From Ornithodoros turicata (taxonomy: Eukaryota > Arthropoda > Arachnida > Ixodida > Argasidae): a DNA stretch of 64,000 bases. The stretch is taken from contig NC_088206.1 in NCBI RefSeq assembly GCF_037126465.1, forward strand, positions 26,662,790-26,726,789, in the 5' to 3' direction. Below the pieces are notes generated by a model. That model was given only the letters and a program-made list of their open reading frames with translations, ran no database searches and was not told the DNA's origin. Every line of letters begins with the position of its first letter. Within the stretch, counting starts at the first letter, position 1. A program made the position numbers and the translations under genes. Below, one piece after another: positions 33,756-45,269 of this stretch.

Positions 33756-33839
33756 CACGGGCTCACGCGCTATGCGCAGCGCATGCTTCGTACCTCGAAC
33801 GATTGTTAGCGTTCCATTGACGAAGCAAACCCGTGTGAC

Positions 33840-33946
33840 CCATGTGACCCCGCCCTTTTTCCCTTTTCCTTTTTTCCCCTTTTCGCCCTTTTTCCCTTTT
33901 CCCTTTTTTTCCCTTTTCGTCTAATAAATATACCCCCCCCCCCCCG
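33840..33946 (+). mobile_element. LINE 3' tail: CCCTTTT repeats, AATAAA, C-run
   Basis: Pyrimidine-rich (CCCTTTT)n is followed by CTAATAAATATACCCCCC and a long C-run, the same order as the 3' UTR of the LINE at 61.5-61.93 kb. No coding part. Confidence 0.6.
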
Positions 33947-33989
33947 CCGGGAGCATGCACTCACACTCCACCCAGCGCGGGGCACAATC

Positions 33990-34225
33990 TGCTCTCCCAA
34001 TGGAATACGTCATAACTTGTCGTTATCCCGTAACGCGCGTCAAATGTATCACTTCGCACGTGATTCGCCACGAGCTCCATCGCGAAGACCAATCCCAACG
34101 TTTATTTGAAATGGCAGCCTATCAAAACGGTTTTCACGTGCGGCCGCGTGACGTTGGAGCGCGCCAGCTTTAAAAAGAACGATAACGCTCGCTATGGGCG
34201 AGTTCAAGATTGAGGCCCTGGAGGC
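33990..34225 (-). repeat. dispersed repeat with CATAGCGAGCGTTATCG end, copy 2
   Basis: The complement runs CCCATAGCGAGCGTTATCG, GGCGCGCTCC, GGAGCTCGTGGCGAATCACG, ACGCGCGTTACGGGATAACG, matching 22276-22420 with small length differences. Confidence 0.7.
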
Positions 34226-37200
34226 CCATGCTACGAAGCTATTAATTATATCAATAACTCGACAAAACTCATCGATAACTTGTATATTCGCAAGCGAAAA
34301 AGGCCAGCTTCCTTTTTGTAAATATTCTCCGATGAATTGTGATCAAGCGAATGTCTGTGTAACAATTTAGTCAGTAAAAGTGTTTTGTAGCACACTTTAT
34401 AAAATCAAAATAAAAACATCGCCAATGTCAGCCACGTTGGCTGTTATAACGCCAGTCATCGCCCAGTGCTGATCGAGATTAGTTAATTATGATCGAGTAA
34501 AGATGCGTTGCCTTCTCCATATACCCCGTTGTGATCGCAATCATCTGCTTAAAACCACAACGTGAAACGCTTTCTAGTATCACACCACATCAATACATCA
34601 ATATTTATTTATCACCAGCGAATGAAACATTTTGAATTTATAGCGAACACATCGTGTAAAAGAGCTGCCAATGGACACACACACTCACTATATAACGGCT
34701 GCATCTTTGGGCATTGTGCCACATCCGCAATTTCAGCCTCGATTGCAGCTCGACCGAGGCACGGGTGGCGCGGTGATTCCGGAAGGAACTGGCGGACCGC
34801 AAATTTCCCGTCGGCCGGGTATTTGTTCGTGGTATTTTCGTGCAGTCGGATCGCTCTCAACGAACAGCACAGATTCATCTGGACCGCACTGCACTGTGGT
34901 TTGTTGCACAAACAACTAACGGTAAATTTTTGGCCGAGCTCTTTTTGAAATGCTACGAAATGGTTATTGGAAGCATTTTAATATTGTGCGAAATCGTTTA
35001 TGTGTTTTTTGTTTATCGCTACTGCTCTCTGTGCACAATTTCGGCGTACCGTGAACACACTCTACCCATCAGGTGGGTGTGGCACGTGGCAGGTCACATG
35101 GCCCAACAAAGCCTGGACGGACCTTTGTCTGAGGGTTGGCCCTATGAGGCTCTCGCTTTTATGTTATGTTGTTCGCAGCTGGCGATTTATGAATGACTCC
35201 AACGATTACTGGCGACAGCTATCACGGCATGTAATTGAATTAACGATGTTTCACACATATAGGAACAAGTGGTTTATCCAGAATTTCGTCCCCGTGGGTG
35301 TCAGCAGGTGGGGGGGGGGGGGGTGCATGAAGGCTACTCCCATGTATTCTTATGTTATTTGACTAAATATTGCGTAATCTCGCCAAATTTTATGGGGTAT
35401 GCTCATCCGCCACACACACATACCTGCATACAGCGAGATGAGAGATGAGGATATAGAATACTTGAACGTTAAATAATGCGATTACATATGGAGATGTCAT
35501 GCATGACCGGTGAGGCCGCATCACGAGATTGGAAGGAGTTTGAAAAGCTCGAAATTTCAAAACTATTCAAGAATGCTGCACTCTTGTACACTTGTACACT
35601 TGTACCCTCAAGGTGGTAAGCAACGGGCTGACACATATTTTAGTCCAAAAAGCTGTTAAAGTTAAACCACTCGCATGGTGGCAATAGTAGACTCCGCTGG
35701 CAGGGTGTAACATTACCACCTTAAGGGAGAATATCGCACCCTGTGGACAGGTGGTAAAATTGCCACTCCTGGGTGCCGCATTGTATATCGTGTGGTGTTG
35801 CATTATATCCCGTGTGTGTGCGTGTGAGTCCATCTGCTAAATCATATCCGCGTATGGCATCTCCTTCCCGTCTCTTCTCAGCGCATTTAGACTCTTTAGA
35901 GATACATTTGAATGGAAGTTATCTTCATCTACGGATCACCGAGGGAAAGTCGCAAACAAAAATTAACCGCGCCTTCAAAAATGCAAACTTCGCGCGCAAG
36001 ACCACACGCGGAAAGCGCAGGTTAGGCTGAAAGGTAGTGCAGATTCCCGCCGTATAATCACAAATGTGGGAGCAATTTGCTGGAGAACAGATACTATTAA
36101 TAGGCTGCAACTTCGCATATTCTGAGGTCCTCTTCGTCTGTTACCAACGACTTTGCAAGTGGGGGTTCGGGGATTCCCTCATTGTAGAAACGGGAAGTCT
36201 GCCGCCACAAGTGACAACATTTCGGATAAAACACAACCGTGTTACTGACCGTGTTTTTTATTCAAAGTACTCATCAAATACGATGATACCGTTTCTTCGA
36301 GCAATTATCGCTGTGGCATGTAATGAACTTGTGTACCGTGGGTGATAAATGAGTTGGGTTACCACTCTCTGTAATTTGTCTACCGAAAGACGGCGCCGCA
36401 TTCGAGGACGTAAACAGTCCCGTTATACCCTTCCAGAAGGGTTGGTAGGCAAACTGATTGCCACCTTTCCAAACCGTTTTTGCAGAGTGTTTCCAAAGAG
36501 TGTTCCTACACAAACGCCCGTAAACTGCAAGAACCTTCGCGATCGGCACGCTGGACCCCCCCCCCCCCCCCTCATATATATACATACAGGGTGTGTGCAG
36601 AAAAACGTAACCCGCATTTTTACATGTAACTCGTTGTCTACTTACCCGAGGAACTTCCGGTGGCGTACGATGGCGTATTTATGCGTGCGAAAGCGACAAA
36701 AAAATCCCTGAACAATCCCAAAATTGGCGGTCACCCTCCCGCCTGCGCACTCCGTCACTATACTCAGCCGCTATGCGGGAAGCGGCCTTACAGGATGTGA
36801 ATTCAATGGGAGACAGCGTTTATGCCAATTAACAGCAAAACAGAATAAAATTTTTAAGATGTCATCGTCTAATAGAGAAGAACACCATGTAAATAACCCC
36901 TGGAGACATGAAAGGCGCGAGCAGAATATAAGCCTAGTGCACCCTGGCCAAATGAATTTTAATGCATTGCGGCTATGGGGATTCCGTGGATTTTTGCACA
37001 GCGCCCATGTTTAGACCACGATTTTTCGACAAAGGCAATCAAATTTTGGAACTGTCATCGCCTATTTTCCTTCAGTACGTCCTCCAGGCCACATACCAAC
37101 CACGGCACGATGTGTGAGTGTTAATCCTGATGCACCCAGGGCCTTCAGAGTTGCGATTCAGACAGGGTTCCCTTCCGAGGCGCTCCACGGACTCGAAAGT

Positions 37201-37384
37201 CCCAGTATTATCGTAATGCGGATGCGCTGAGACTGTACGGCCGGTCTCAAGGAGTTCGAAACGAGAACGGTCATTTTTTCCAGAACTCGAAGTGGCAGAC
37301 AGAACAGACAACTTTATTTTGAGTGAGTAATATACAAATGATACCGTTTTGTATTTTATATCGCTTTTATATTAAACTATACAA
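34226..37384. other. no gene recognised; several C/G homopolymer runs
   Basis: G-run at about 35310-35321 and C-run at about 36554-36572. TACAGGGTGTGTGCAG at 36588 starts like a dispersed repeat of the TACAGGGTGT type. Plus and minus frames near 34.6-34.95 kb lack any motif I can assign. Confidence 0.35.
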
Positions 37385-38550
37385 CTTGATAAAACTGTCC
37401 ATTTCGAGTGCCGTTTTGGAAGTGATTTTGTCAAACGCGACCTTTCAGGGTGCAACAGGAGAACAAGGTACAGGGTTCAAACCCCGTGATCTTACTTTCA
37501 CATATACATATTACATAATCAGCTTAGGATAACTTTATTATGAGCGTTCTATCAAAGGATATTAAGCCCCGAACTTGATGAAATTCGCCATTTGGCCGTT
37601 TTGGAAGCGATTTTGTCAAACGCGACCTCTCAGGGTGCAACAGGAGAACAAGATACGGGGTTCAAACCACGTGATCTTACTTTCAGATACACATACTACA
37701 AAATCAGCTTAGGACATCCTTAATATTATTTTTATATCAAATGATATTAAGCCCCGAAGTTGACTAAATTGTTCATTTGGCCATTTCGAGTGCCGGTTTG
37801 GAAGCGATTTTGTCAAACCCGACCTCTCAGGGTGCAACGGGGGAAGATACCGGGTTCTATTCCCGTGATCTTACTTTCACATATACATATTACAAAATTA
37901 GTTTAGGACATATTTAATATTATTGTTATATCCAATGATATTAAGCCCCGAAGGTGATGAAATTGGCCACTTGGCCATTTCGATGCCGTTTTGGAAGCGA
38001 TTCTATCAAACGCGACCTCTCAGGGTGCAACAGGGGAATAAGATACGGGGTTCAAACCCCGTGATCTTACTTTCGCATATACATACTACAAAATCAGCTT
38101 AGGACATCTTTTATTTTTATGTCAAATGATATTAAGCCCCAAAGTTGACGAAATTGGCCACTTGATCATTTCGAGTGCCGTTTTGGAAGCGATTTTGTCA
38201 AACGCGACCTCTCAGGGTGCAACAGGAGAACAAGATACGGGGTTCAAACCCCACGATCTTACTTTCAGATATACATACTACAAAATTAACTTAGGACATC
38301 CTTAATATTATTTTTATATCAAATGATATTAAGCCCCGAAGTTGACGAAATTGGCCATTTGGCAATTTCGAGTGCCAGTTTGGAAGTCATTTTGTCAAAC
38401 GCGACCGCTCAGGGTGCAACAGGAGAACAAGATACGAGGTATAAACCCCGTGATCTTACTTGCACATATACATACTACAAAATCAGTTTAGGACGCTTTT
38501 TGCTTAGCGAGTGTCGTTTTGGAAGCAGTTTCTTCAAACGCGACCTCTAC
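37385..38550. repeat. tandem array, period about 185-197 bp, six units plus a partial
   Basis: The anchor GGGTGCAAC occurs at 37448, 37633, 37830, 38023, 38215 and 38412. Each unit has a GCCGTTTTGGAAG start and an 18-bp palindrome ACGGGGTTCAAACCCCGT (or variants) that also resembles a pol III box B. It ends in ATATTAAGCCCCGAAG. The last unit is truncated near 38541. Units differ by scattered substitutions, so the array is not freshly amplified. Confidence 0.9.
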
Positions 38551-38559
38551 ATGTACGCC

Positions 38560-39715
38560 CTGGCACCAGGATTAAAGGGACTTCCCACGTTTTAAAGGGC
38601 TCGATCTGCTGCCGAACGTTGCGGTAGCCTCTGTTACAATCCCAGTACAAGCCGTTCATAGTATCTTTTTGGCACCATGATACATATCATTTGAGTCACT
38701 GTAAAGGGCCTTGCTGCCGCCTTTTCCAAATTTTGCGGTGGTTTCCGATGCAATCACAGGAGAGGGGCATAACATAAGTCGTGGCGTCTTTATATGTGTG
38801 TGAAATGTCTGCCACCATGATTAAAGGGGTTTTTGTCCGTTTTAAAAGGCTATGCTGTAGCATTTTATGGAGTTCACGGTCGCATCCGTTTTAATTCCAG
38901 TGACTTTGGAACTATGATACAAGAGGTATCGACCGTTTTAAAGGTCTCTGCTGCCGCATTTTCCGTATTTTGCGGTAGCCTCTGTTACAATTCCAGTAGA
39001 AGGGCATAGCACAAGCCATTGATGACATGTCATCGGCAGCATGATCCAAGGGGTCTCGCCCGTTCTGAAGGGCTATGCTGCATCCTTTTCCGATATTTGT
39101 GGTCGCCTGTGTTATGATCTCGGTAGAATGACATAGTATAAGTTGTTGATAATATGTCTTTGGCAGCATGACACAAGGGGTTTTGCTCGTTTAAGTGGGC
39201 TCTGCTACCATGTTTTCCGAATTTGGCGATCGCCTGTATTATAACTGCAGCACAATAGCATTGCACAAGCCACTGATAACTTTCTTTCGCTCCATGATAC
39301 AGGGAGTATCGCCCGTTTTAAAAGGCCTTGCTGCCGTCGTATCCAAATTTTGCGGTCCCCTCTTGCGCAATTCCGGTAGAAAGGCATATCATAAGCCGTC
39401 ATGAATATGCCTTTGGTACCACGATACAAGGGGTTTCGTTCGTTTTAAAGAACTCTGCTGAGCATCATAAGCCGTTGATAATATCTGTTTGGAACCATGA
39501 TTAAAGAGGTTTCGCCCGTTCTAAAGGGCTCTGCTGCGGTCTTTTACGGACTTTGCGGTCGCCTGCGTTACAATCCCATTGGGAAGGGCAGTAGCATAAG
39601 CCGTCTCGAATATGCCTTTGGCACCATGATACAAAGGGTCTTGCCCGTTTCAGAGGGCTCTGCCGGCGCCTTTTCCAAATTTTGTGGTCACCACTGTTAA
39701 AATCCCAGTACGTGA
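38560..39715. repeat. second tandem array, period 127 bp, about ten units
   Basis: The anchor CGTTTTAAAGGGCTCTGCTG recurs in varied form near 38591, 38700, 38840, 38937, 39064, 39190, 39317, 39444, 39521 and 39648. The commonest spacing is 126-127 bp; shorter and longer spacings mark internal indels. Each unit continues with TTTTCCAAATTTTGCGGTCG and GTTACAATCCCAGTA. It directly follows the 192-bp array and directly precedes the endonuclease region of a LINE. Confidence 0.9.
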
Positions 39716-39737
39716 CCGATAGATCCAGGAGCACTAC

Positions 39738-40262
39738 CATATTTCAGTGGAATACCATGGGTCTGCGAAACAAGTTAGGGGACTTCCGTAATTTTGTGTT
39801 TCGGCATAACTTTCCCGTGCTAGCCCTCAGTGAGCCCCGTGTGGATTGACACTTGCGGCTTTCATATTATGTTATGTATACTTCTACACGATCAACAGGA
39901 GTCAGCCGTGCTATGCAGTGCGTCAGAAAGGACATTCCTAGTAGCATCATGTGCACATCCATTGACGGGGACTTTGAGTGCGTTGTTTTTAGCCTCCTCC
40001 TGCACACACGCAGGTCGCTGTAGCCAGTGTGTATATCGCCTCCTCGGTCCGCATCCCTTAGGACGTGGTTAGAGATTTCTTCGAGTGCCTTCCTAGCAGT
40101 TTTACTCTATGTGGTGACTTCAATGCCACGTGGTAGCTGAGGAAGTCAGAACACCTATCACCGTGGACGCTTGCTTTACCAGTGCATTGATGATTTTAAT
40201 GCCGTGGTCCTAAATGGCGGCTCATCAACATATTTTCGAGGACATTCATACTCCAGCTGTAA
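39738..40262 (+). pseudogene. LINE APE-type endonuclease fragment
   Basis: Opens with IFQWNTMGLRNKLGDFRNFV, the WN-GLRNK start of apurinic-type LINE endonucleases, followed by LALSEPRV. After a stop at 39848 and frameshifts, the GDFNA metal-binding motif is readable (40112-40126), followed by VLNGGSSTYFRGHSYSS. The domain is then cut off by a minus-strand fragment. It belongs with the RT at 40.8 kb by orientation and order. No ORF1 is seen upstream; the satellite abuts instead. Confidence 0.75.
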
Positions 40263-40270
40263 GGATCTTA

Positions 40271-40770
40271 TCATATATCCGTATCACGGAGAAAGCGAAG
40301 CACCGCCTTTGTGACACTCCACTGGCTCGCTCGCTGCACGGGGCCAAGGAGTGTTGCGAGGGAAACGTCCGTGTCCCCAAGCTCTGAGAGGCGTTGCCAG
40401 AGCACTGCCCGATGATGAAGGTGACGCTCACAGTGGAGGAGCCGATGGGAGATATAGTCTTCTACGGCGAAGCAGAGGCAAGTGGGAGATGGGACGCGGT
40501 CCATTTTGAACAGGAGTGATCGGGTGAGGGAAACGTTCAGCCGACGACGATGGAGAAGGGATTCTTCTTCGCGTTTACAGCGGCAGCCGATGACAAACTC
40601 AAGTGAGGGGTCGATGGACTGCAGGAATGCAGGAGGTCGGATAGCGTCTTCCGAGCTCTCGCAGTTCATCAAGCCACATTGGAGATATTGATTGGGGAAG
40701 ACTTTTGCAGGCTCGTATCCAAGCCCTCGGAGGCGTCCTCCACTGCCACCCACAGATCCTCAGCAGAGGA
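40271..40770 (-). pseudogene. inverted C-terminal fragment of an RNase H-type LINE
   Basis: The minus frame contains SIDPSLEFVIGCRCKREEES and LLHRRRLNVSLTRSL, then a partly degraded knuckle ending SHRLLHC, then SLATLLGPVQRASQW. This matches residues of the same region in the ORF at 59810-61513. It ends exactly at the stop codon, with no 3' UTR. It lies between the endonuclease and RT parts of an opposite-strand element that lacks this very region. Confidence 0.8.
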
Positions 40771-40816
40771 CATGTGTGGAGCAATCGTCTTTGATAGTGG
40801 GGCCCAAGACCCATAG

Positions 40817-42290
40817 ATGGACAAAGATTTCAAGAGCTGGAAGCTGCCATCCGCCTTTCCGCAAAACAATCAGCTCCTGGGCCTGACGGGGTCATACAAG
40901 GCTATAGCGTCTTTGGGTTCCTCGTCGCACTCTGTACTACTTGCCGTTATCAACGATTCTTGGAGAAACGACGTTGTCCCTGAGTCATGGAAGATGTCAC
41001 AGGTTGTACCAGTACTGAAACCGGGGAAGCCGCCTCGAGAGCTTGCATCATTTCGGCCCATCAGCCTCACGAGTTGCCTGTGCAAGATCACAGAGAGACT
41101 TCTTCTGAATCGTGTGGACTGGTTCTTGAAATCTCGTCGTCTACTTCCTTGGCAAATGGCAGGTTTCAGAAAGGCGCGCTGCTCAATGAATTCCATTCTA
41201 AACCTGGTCACTGACATCGAAGAAGCCCCGGCAAATAGTGAACTCACCGTTGCAGTCTTTCTGGATATAAAAAGGGCTTATGATACAACGAGCCACAGCC
41301 ATGTCCTTCATGACCTATGGATTCTGGGCATCATGGTGCGGGCCCTTCGCTGAACTGCTGATTATCTTAAAGGAAGATCTGTTTCCTTGAGGACATCTGA
41401 AGGTGACACAAGCTCTCACAACCTAACAGCTGGTGCGCCCCAGCGAGGCGTCTTTAATCCACTAGTAATGCGGTTTTGGCTGTGCTGCCCGCTCTGTTAT
41501 TTCGCGGCGTGTACACCAATCCTTATGCGGACGACATCTGCACATGGTCCTCCGGTAAGCAGTGGCCAGCCCTGCAGCGTCGCCTTCAGAGTGCCCTGGA
41601 CTGTGTTGAAACCTTCCTCCAGCGGAGGGACATGGACGTCTCATCAGAGAAGACTGTGATGCGTCCCTTTATGCGCCGGCATCTAAAGAAATTCCAAGTG
41701 CATATTGGCAGCTTCCAGATACGCCGAGTGCCGCATCATAGATTTCTGAGGGTTACTCTGAATCGGAGTTTGTCGTGGGCGGCAGAGGTGCATTGTCTAA
41801 AGGCAAGAGCGGAGAGTAGACTCAACGTACTGAGATATGTATGCGGCTCTGGATGGGGAAGCTCGACGAAAGCAATGCTTGGTGTTCACTGCCGCCTCAT
41901 ACGCCAGTTGTTAGCATACCACATACCGGTGCTTCACATCCTCCCTCTCACGACACAGCAAGCCCTACAAACCATTCTTGCGAAGAGTAGTAAGCTATGT
42001 CTTGGCGTTCCTCGAGCAACTTTCAACCCGGTAGCCATGGCAGAGGCATGGGAATCACCTGTACCGGTTCTCAGGATGCAATAGTTGTCTCGCTACTTCT
42101 CTCGACTGGCAACGCGTCATCATCACCATCTTCTGGTTCAAGCCTTATTGCGACTCTCCAGCTCTGCGTTCGCTCATGCTATCCAGGCACAACTGTTAAT
42201 TCTCCCTAAGCACAAACAGCACATGCGCCCAGCTGTTTCAACGTGAACCCTGCAACCACCTGAAGTCAGTGTCAATATACCGGAATAACA
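40817..42290 (+). pseudogene. LINE reverse transcriptase fragment (YADD intact, frame broken)
   Basis: RT features in order: APGPDGV entry motif (about 40873-40893, shifted frame), VVPVLKPGKPP, SFRPISLTSCLCKITERLL, motif A VFLDIKRAYDT, motif B as GAPQRGVFNPLV (the usual PQG is PQRG) and motif C NPYADDICTWSSG. Lesions include TGA at 41352 and a frameshift near 41468. The connection region continues in broken frames to about 42290 (LLPKHKQHMRPAV, TLQPPEVSVNIP). RNase H is missing downstream, where a Penelope-related repeat starts. Confidence 0.85.
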
Positions 42291-42294
42291 AATA

Positions 42295-42555
42295 ACGTTG
42301 GGCTAGTTGGTAAGTATACAACCTGGTAGAATGCGCACAAAAACAAGGACTAGAGGAAGACAACACCAGCGCACTCACAACTCAAGTTTAATGTGACAAA
42401 AAAAAAACACATACCACGCACACCGCGGCGCCACCTACAGAAGCAACAGCCTCAATCAGAGTCATCCCATACAGAGATAAGTGGATTCTATGCGCAGCTA
42501 TTAAGGAAGAAAATCTCCCTCTCCGATAAGGCTACGGACGCCTGACTGACGCACT
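42295..42555 (+). repeat. Penelope-related terminal repeat fragment (tentative)
   Basis: GGGCTAGTTGGTAAGTATAC, then AAAAACAAGGACTAGAGGAA and GACAACACCAGCGC is an order I associate from memory with the terminal repeats of Penelope-like elements in ticks. No coding part is attached here. A Penelope-like ORF exists at 49.4-50.3 kb on the other strand. Confidence 0.45.
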
Positions 42556-42558
42556 TAA

Positions 42559-44035
42559 CCGTGTGTTCACACGAGCGTGTTTTCTGACGGCGCAGCGACT
42601 GCGGACCGAGAGGGTAAATGATAAGGCGCTGAGGCTAGAGCCCTGCACGGCGCGACTTTTCCGGGCCCGACCCGGCGCGGGCGCATCGAAAAATGGTCCG
42701 GCCCGACCCGGGCCCGGACCTTCATATTTTTATGCGGCCCGGCCCGGTGACCCAGTGACTAGGGCCCGGCCCGACCTGGAATCTAAGCAAATAGAGCCCG
42801 GCACGGCCCGACACGGTGACCCGGCGAGTAGATCCCGGCATAGTATTTCCAGCCGCGACGTACGCGTTTCTGGCGATTATCAAACAAATTTATCAGTAAA
42901 TTTATAAGGAGAGAAGACAAACATACAAGTGATGGCGGTTTAACACCATAACCGCACCAGACCAAATTAAATCCAGAACGTACGCGGGCATGAGCGTTAT
43001 CGTCACAGTGTCAAGGTTTTGCGGAGGTAGAAGATGCTGCCGACAAACTCCTTCTCCCAGTTCATACCCCTCTCACCAAGCTTTGCCAAGTGATTGTGAA
43101 ATACGTGAGGAGTGACGAGCAATGTAAAGTGGCTTTCAGAATGTTCTAGAGGGTCGAATCATATGCCTAATGCAGTATCCCTTGCTTGTCTTTGCAAAAT
43201 ATGCACAGGAATGACGCAAGCGCATGATGATATGAACTAATGCATCTCCATTGTGTGGAATTAGCTGCGTGGCCCGGCCGGGCCTGGCTCTCGGAAACAT
43301 ATTTGTCAGCCCGGGCCTGGTCCGGCCCGCGGTGGTGGCGTATTTTAACGGCCCGGGCCCGGCCCGGCCCGCGGTGCTAGCGTAGTCGGCCCGGGCTCGG
43401 CCCGGCCCGGAACACACAGCCAATAACAAGCCCGGCTCGGCCCGCGGGCCGGGTCGGGCCCGGGCCCGGGCCCTACATAGATAGTGTTCCAATGTGCTGT
43501 CAGCTCAGATGCCGGAGATAATGTTCGCGCTGCGGTTGAAGGTTGCAGCATTAATTTCATGTGCACGGCGCTTGGTACGCAATGGACGAAAGAAAGCGAC
43601 GATTGGTGGCTTTTGCTCTTCTCATTGACGATAGTGAATGCTGCCATGAAAAGAAGTGGTTAAGGAAGGATGTTGAGGAAAGAGCACGGTCTGCAAAACA
43701 GCCTTCTATGGGAGCTACGACACGAGGACCCATGTGCCTACCGCAAGGTTTTGAGAATGGATGCAACCGCTTTTGAATACATTCTGCTCCGCATAGCAAA
43801 CCGCATAACGAGAGTATAGAGACGAATATGCGGGACATTATACTAGCCAGTGATCGTTTTTCCGTAACCCATCAGCAACAGGTTCCTTCGAATTATGTGT
43901 GCTTAAACATGCCTCTAAATGCATAAAGCGTTCGCAAATAAGACTGAGCGGGAAAGAGTGTAGGAGAGGGTGCTATGAAGGCTGTGCGTCTTCGTTTTCT
44001 ACCGTGACTCCGCAGCAGTGTTACGGTGATGAGTG
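42559..44035 (+). mobile_element. Harbinger-derived element, copy 1, with GC-rich insertion
   Basis: Begins after TAA with CCGTGTGTTCACACGAGCG. The start (42559-42645) and the later part (43475-44035) match the minus strand of 49458-48650. A frame at 43578 encodes MDERKRRLVAFALLIDDSE and EKKWLRKDVEERAR. After a frameshift comes WELRHEDPCAYRKVLRMDA and FEYILLRIANRITRV, the N-terminal part of a PIF/Harbinger transposase. The DDE domain is missing in both copies, so they derive from one internally deleted, non-autonomous form. Confidence 0.75.
42646..43470. repeat. GC-rich CCCGGCCCG repeat inserted in the Harbinger copy
   Basis: Both ends are composed of GGGCCCGGCCCG-type phrases (42650-42850 and 43265-43475), and the middle is normal sequence. 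It has no counterpart in the inverted partner at 49.2-49.4 kb. Flanking GCCCT on both sides may be part of a target duplication. Frames reading R-A-R-P-G repeats are by-products of the composition. Confidence 0.6.
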
Positions 44036-44084
44036 TGATGTAAAGCAGAGACGGCTGTGGCATAAAGGTCGCACCTTTAGAACA

Positions 44085-44175
44085 CAGTAAAAGCAGCTTC
44101 ATCGCATAGCACACTCTGCGCCAACCATTGCCGCGAATGATAGGGCGCACTTGTGATTGGAAGAAAGGGTGGAGC
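44085..44175. repeat. single arm of the TTCACCGCATAGCAC repeat
   Basis: CTTCATCGCATAGCACACTC, CCAACCATTGCCGCGAATGA and GGAGCGTACACCTTTTTG match one arm of the fold-back element at 548-771. Confidence 0.65.
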
Positions 44176-44198
44176 GTACACCTTTTTGTCTCAGTGGT

Positions 44199-44300
44199 GT
44201 GTGTGTGTGTGTGTGGTAGTGTGGTGGTAGACTGGTAGTGTGTGGTAGTGGTAGTGTATGGTAGTTGTAGTAGTAGTGAGTGTGTGTGGTAGTGTATGGG
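44199..44300. repeat. GT / GTAGT microsatellite
   Basis: (GT)n grades into repeated GGTAGTG and GTAGTAGT units. Confidence 0.9.
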
Positions 44301-44445
44301 GTAGCCGCACGTTCTCCTAAAGCAAGGAACCTTGTCCTCTTTCTGCAGAAGGCAGGTCTTTCTCAAAGACCCATCTAACAGTTTGCTCCCCCCGACGAAC
44401 TCATGCACCCTCTACGCACCTCCTCCATCCTCCATCCGGCTTGCT

Positions 44446-44545
44446 TCTTTTCTTCTTTTTGCTAAAGTCGTGAGGACGCCCACTTCTGTATGGAAAACAA
44501 CGGCGAGCCGATCCTGCCATAACCCCCCCCCCCCGCCCCCTCCCT
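44446..44545. repeat. dispersed repeat, copy 2 (ends in C-run)
   Basis: Matches the first 110 bp of the window, including GACGCCCACTTCTGT and the C-run. The LTR element inserted about 20 bp beyond it. Confidence 0.75.
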
Positions 44546-44564
44546 TGTGTCAGTTCGGATATAT

Positions 44565-44861
44565 TGTCACGGATGAAAACAGACGAGCGAGACGGCGAAT
44601 AATCGGCGAACGCTTTATTCAGCTGCTTAGCTGCCTAATACACAAGAGCTGTAGCTCTCAAGCAGAACCAAAGAATGAATGCTCCAGCTTGGAGCGCACA
44701 AGCATTTAAGCGTCGCGCCGAAAAGTCTAGAAACAGCACGTGCGTTTGCCAGAGAGCAGGCGATGTGTCTGGAAGCTTCTTGCTTCTTCTTCAGCATGCG
44801 CCGGGATGAGATGTACCGTTTCGTGCCTGCCCTGGAAGTTTCGCGATGATGATTCGTGGCA
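44565..44861 (-). repeat. 3' LTR of the Gypsy element
   Basis: On the minus strand it begins TGCC and ends GACA (TG...CA). The polypurine tract GGAAGGGG (complement of 44865-44872) lies just before it, separated by CAA, which confirms orientation and border. Confidence 0.9.
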
Positions 44862-44969
44862 TTGCCCCTTCCGTAGACGGGGCATCGTCTCGATGCCGTT
44901 TCTTCTCCTTTTTTTTTTTTTTTCATGCTGTTTCCTTCCAGTCAGTCTTCAGCGCTACTTGCTGTAGTA

Positions 44970-45268
44970 CGGCTTGAGTCGAACGACGTGAACTATTTCA
45001 GTCCTCGGGGGTCGTCGAGAGGGAACGCTGCCCCCAGGTATCACTTCCTAATCCAGGTCTCCAATGCGTCGAAGTACTTTGTAGGGACCGAAGTACCGCT
45101 TCAGTAGCTTCTCGCTCAGGCCTCGTCGTCGAATCGGCGTCCAAACCCATACCAAGTCGCCTGGACTGAAGCGTACGTCTCGTCGGCGCAGTTGTATCTT
45201 CTTTCATCGACGCGCTGTTGTTGACCAATCCGTAGTCTGGCAAGCTGGCGGGCTTCTTCTGCTCGCCG
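44970..45268 (-). pseudogene. Gypsy integrase C-terminal fragment
   Basis: The minus frame reads ARQLARLRIGQQQRVDERRY, followed across frameshifts by phrases of the GPY/F-type integrase tail (YFG-P, LDALETW) typical of Ty3/Gypsy elements. The catalytic core is absent. It sits next to the polypurine tract in the expected order. Confidence 0.7.
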
Positions 45269-45269
45269 G

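Noticed and set aside
33763..34000. Basic lysine-rich minus-strand frames
   Set aside because: They are antisense to the CCCTTTT tail of a LINE and carry no real protein signal.
37385..39715. Regular repeats as a CRISPR array
   Set aside because: Units of 127-197 bp are contiguous with no unique spacers of constant length, and the context is eukaryotic; these are satellites.
42563..43647. Arginine/proline/glycine-rich frames
   Set aside because: They reflect the CCCGGCCCG repeat composition; no conserved start or domain.
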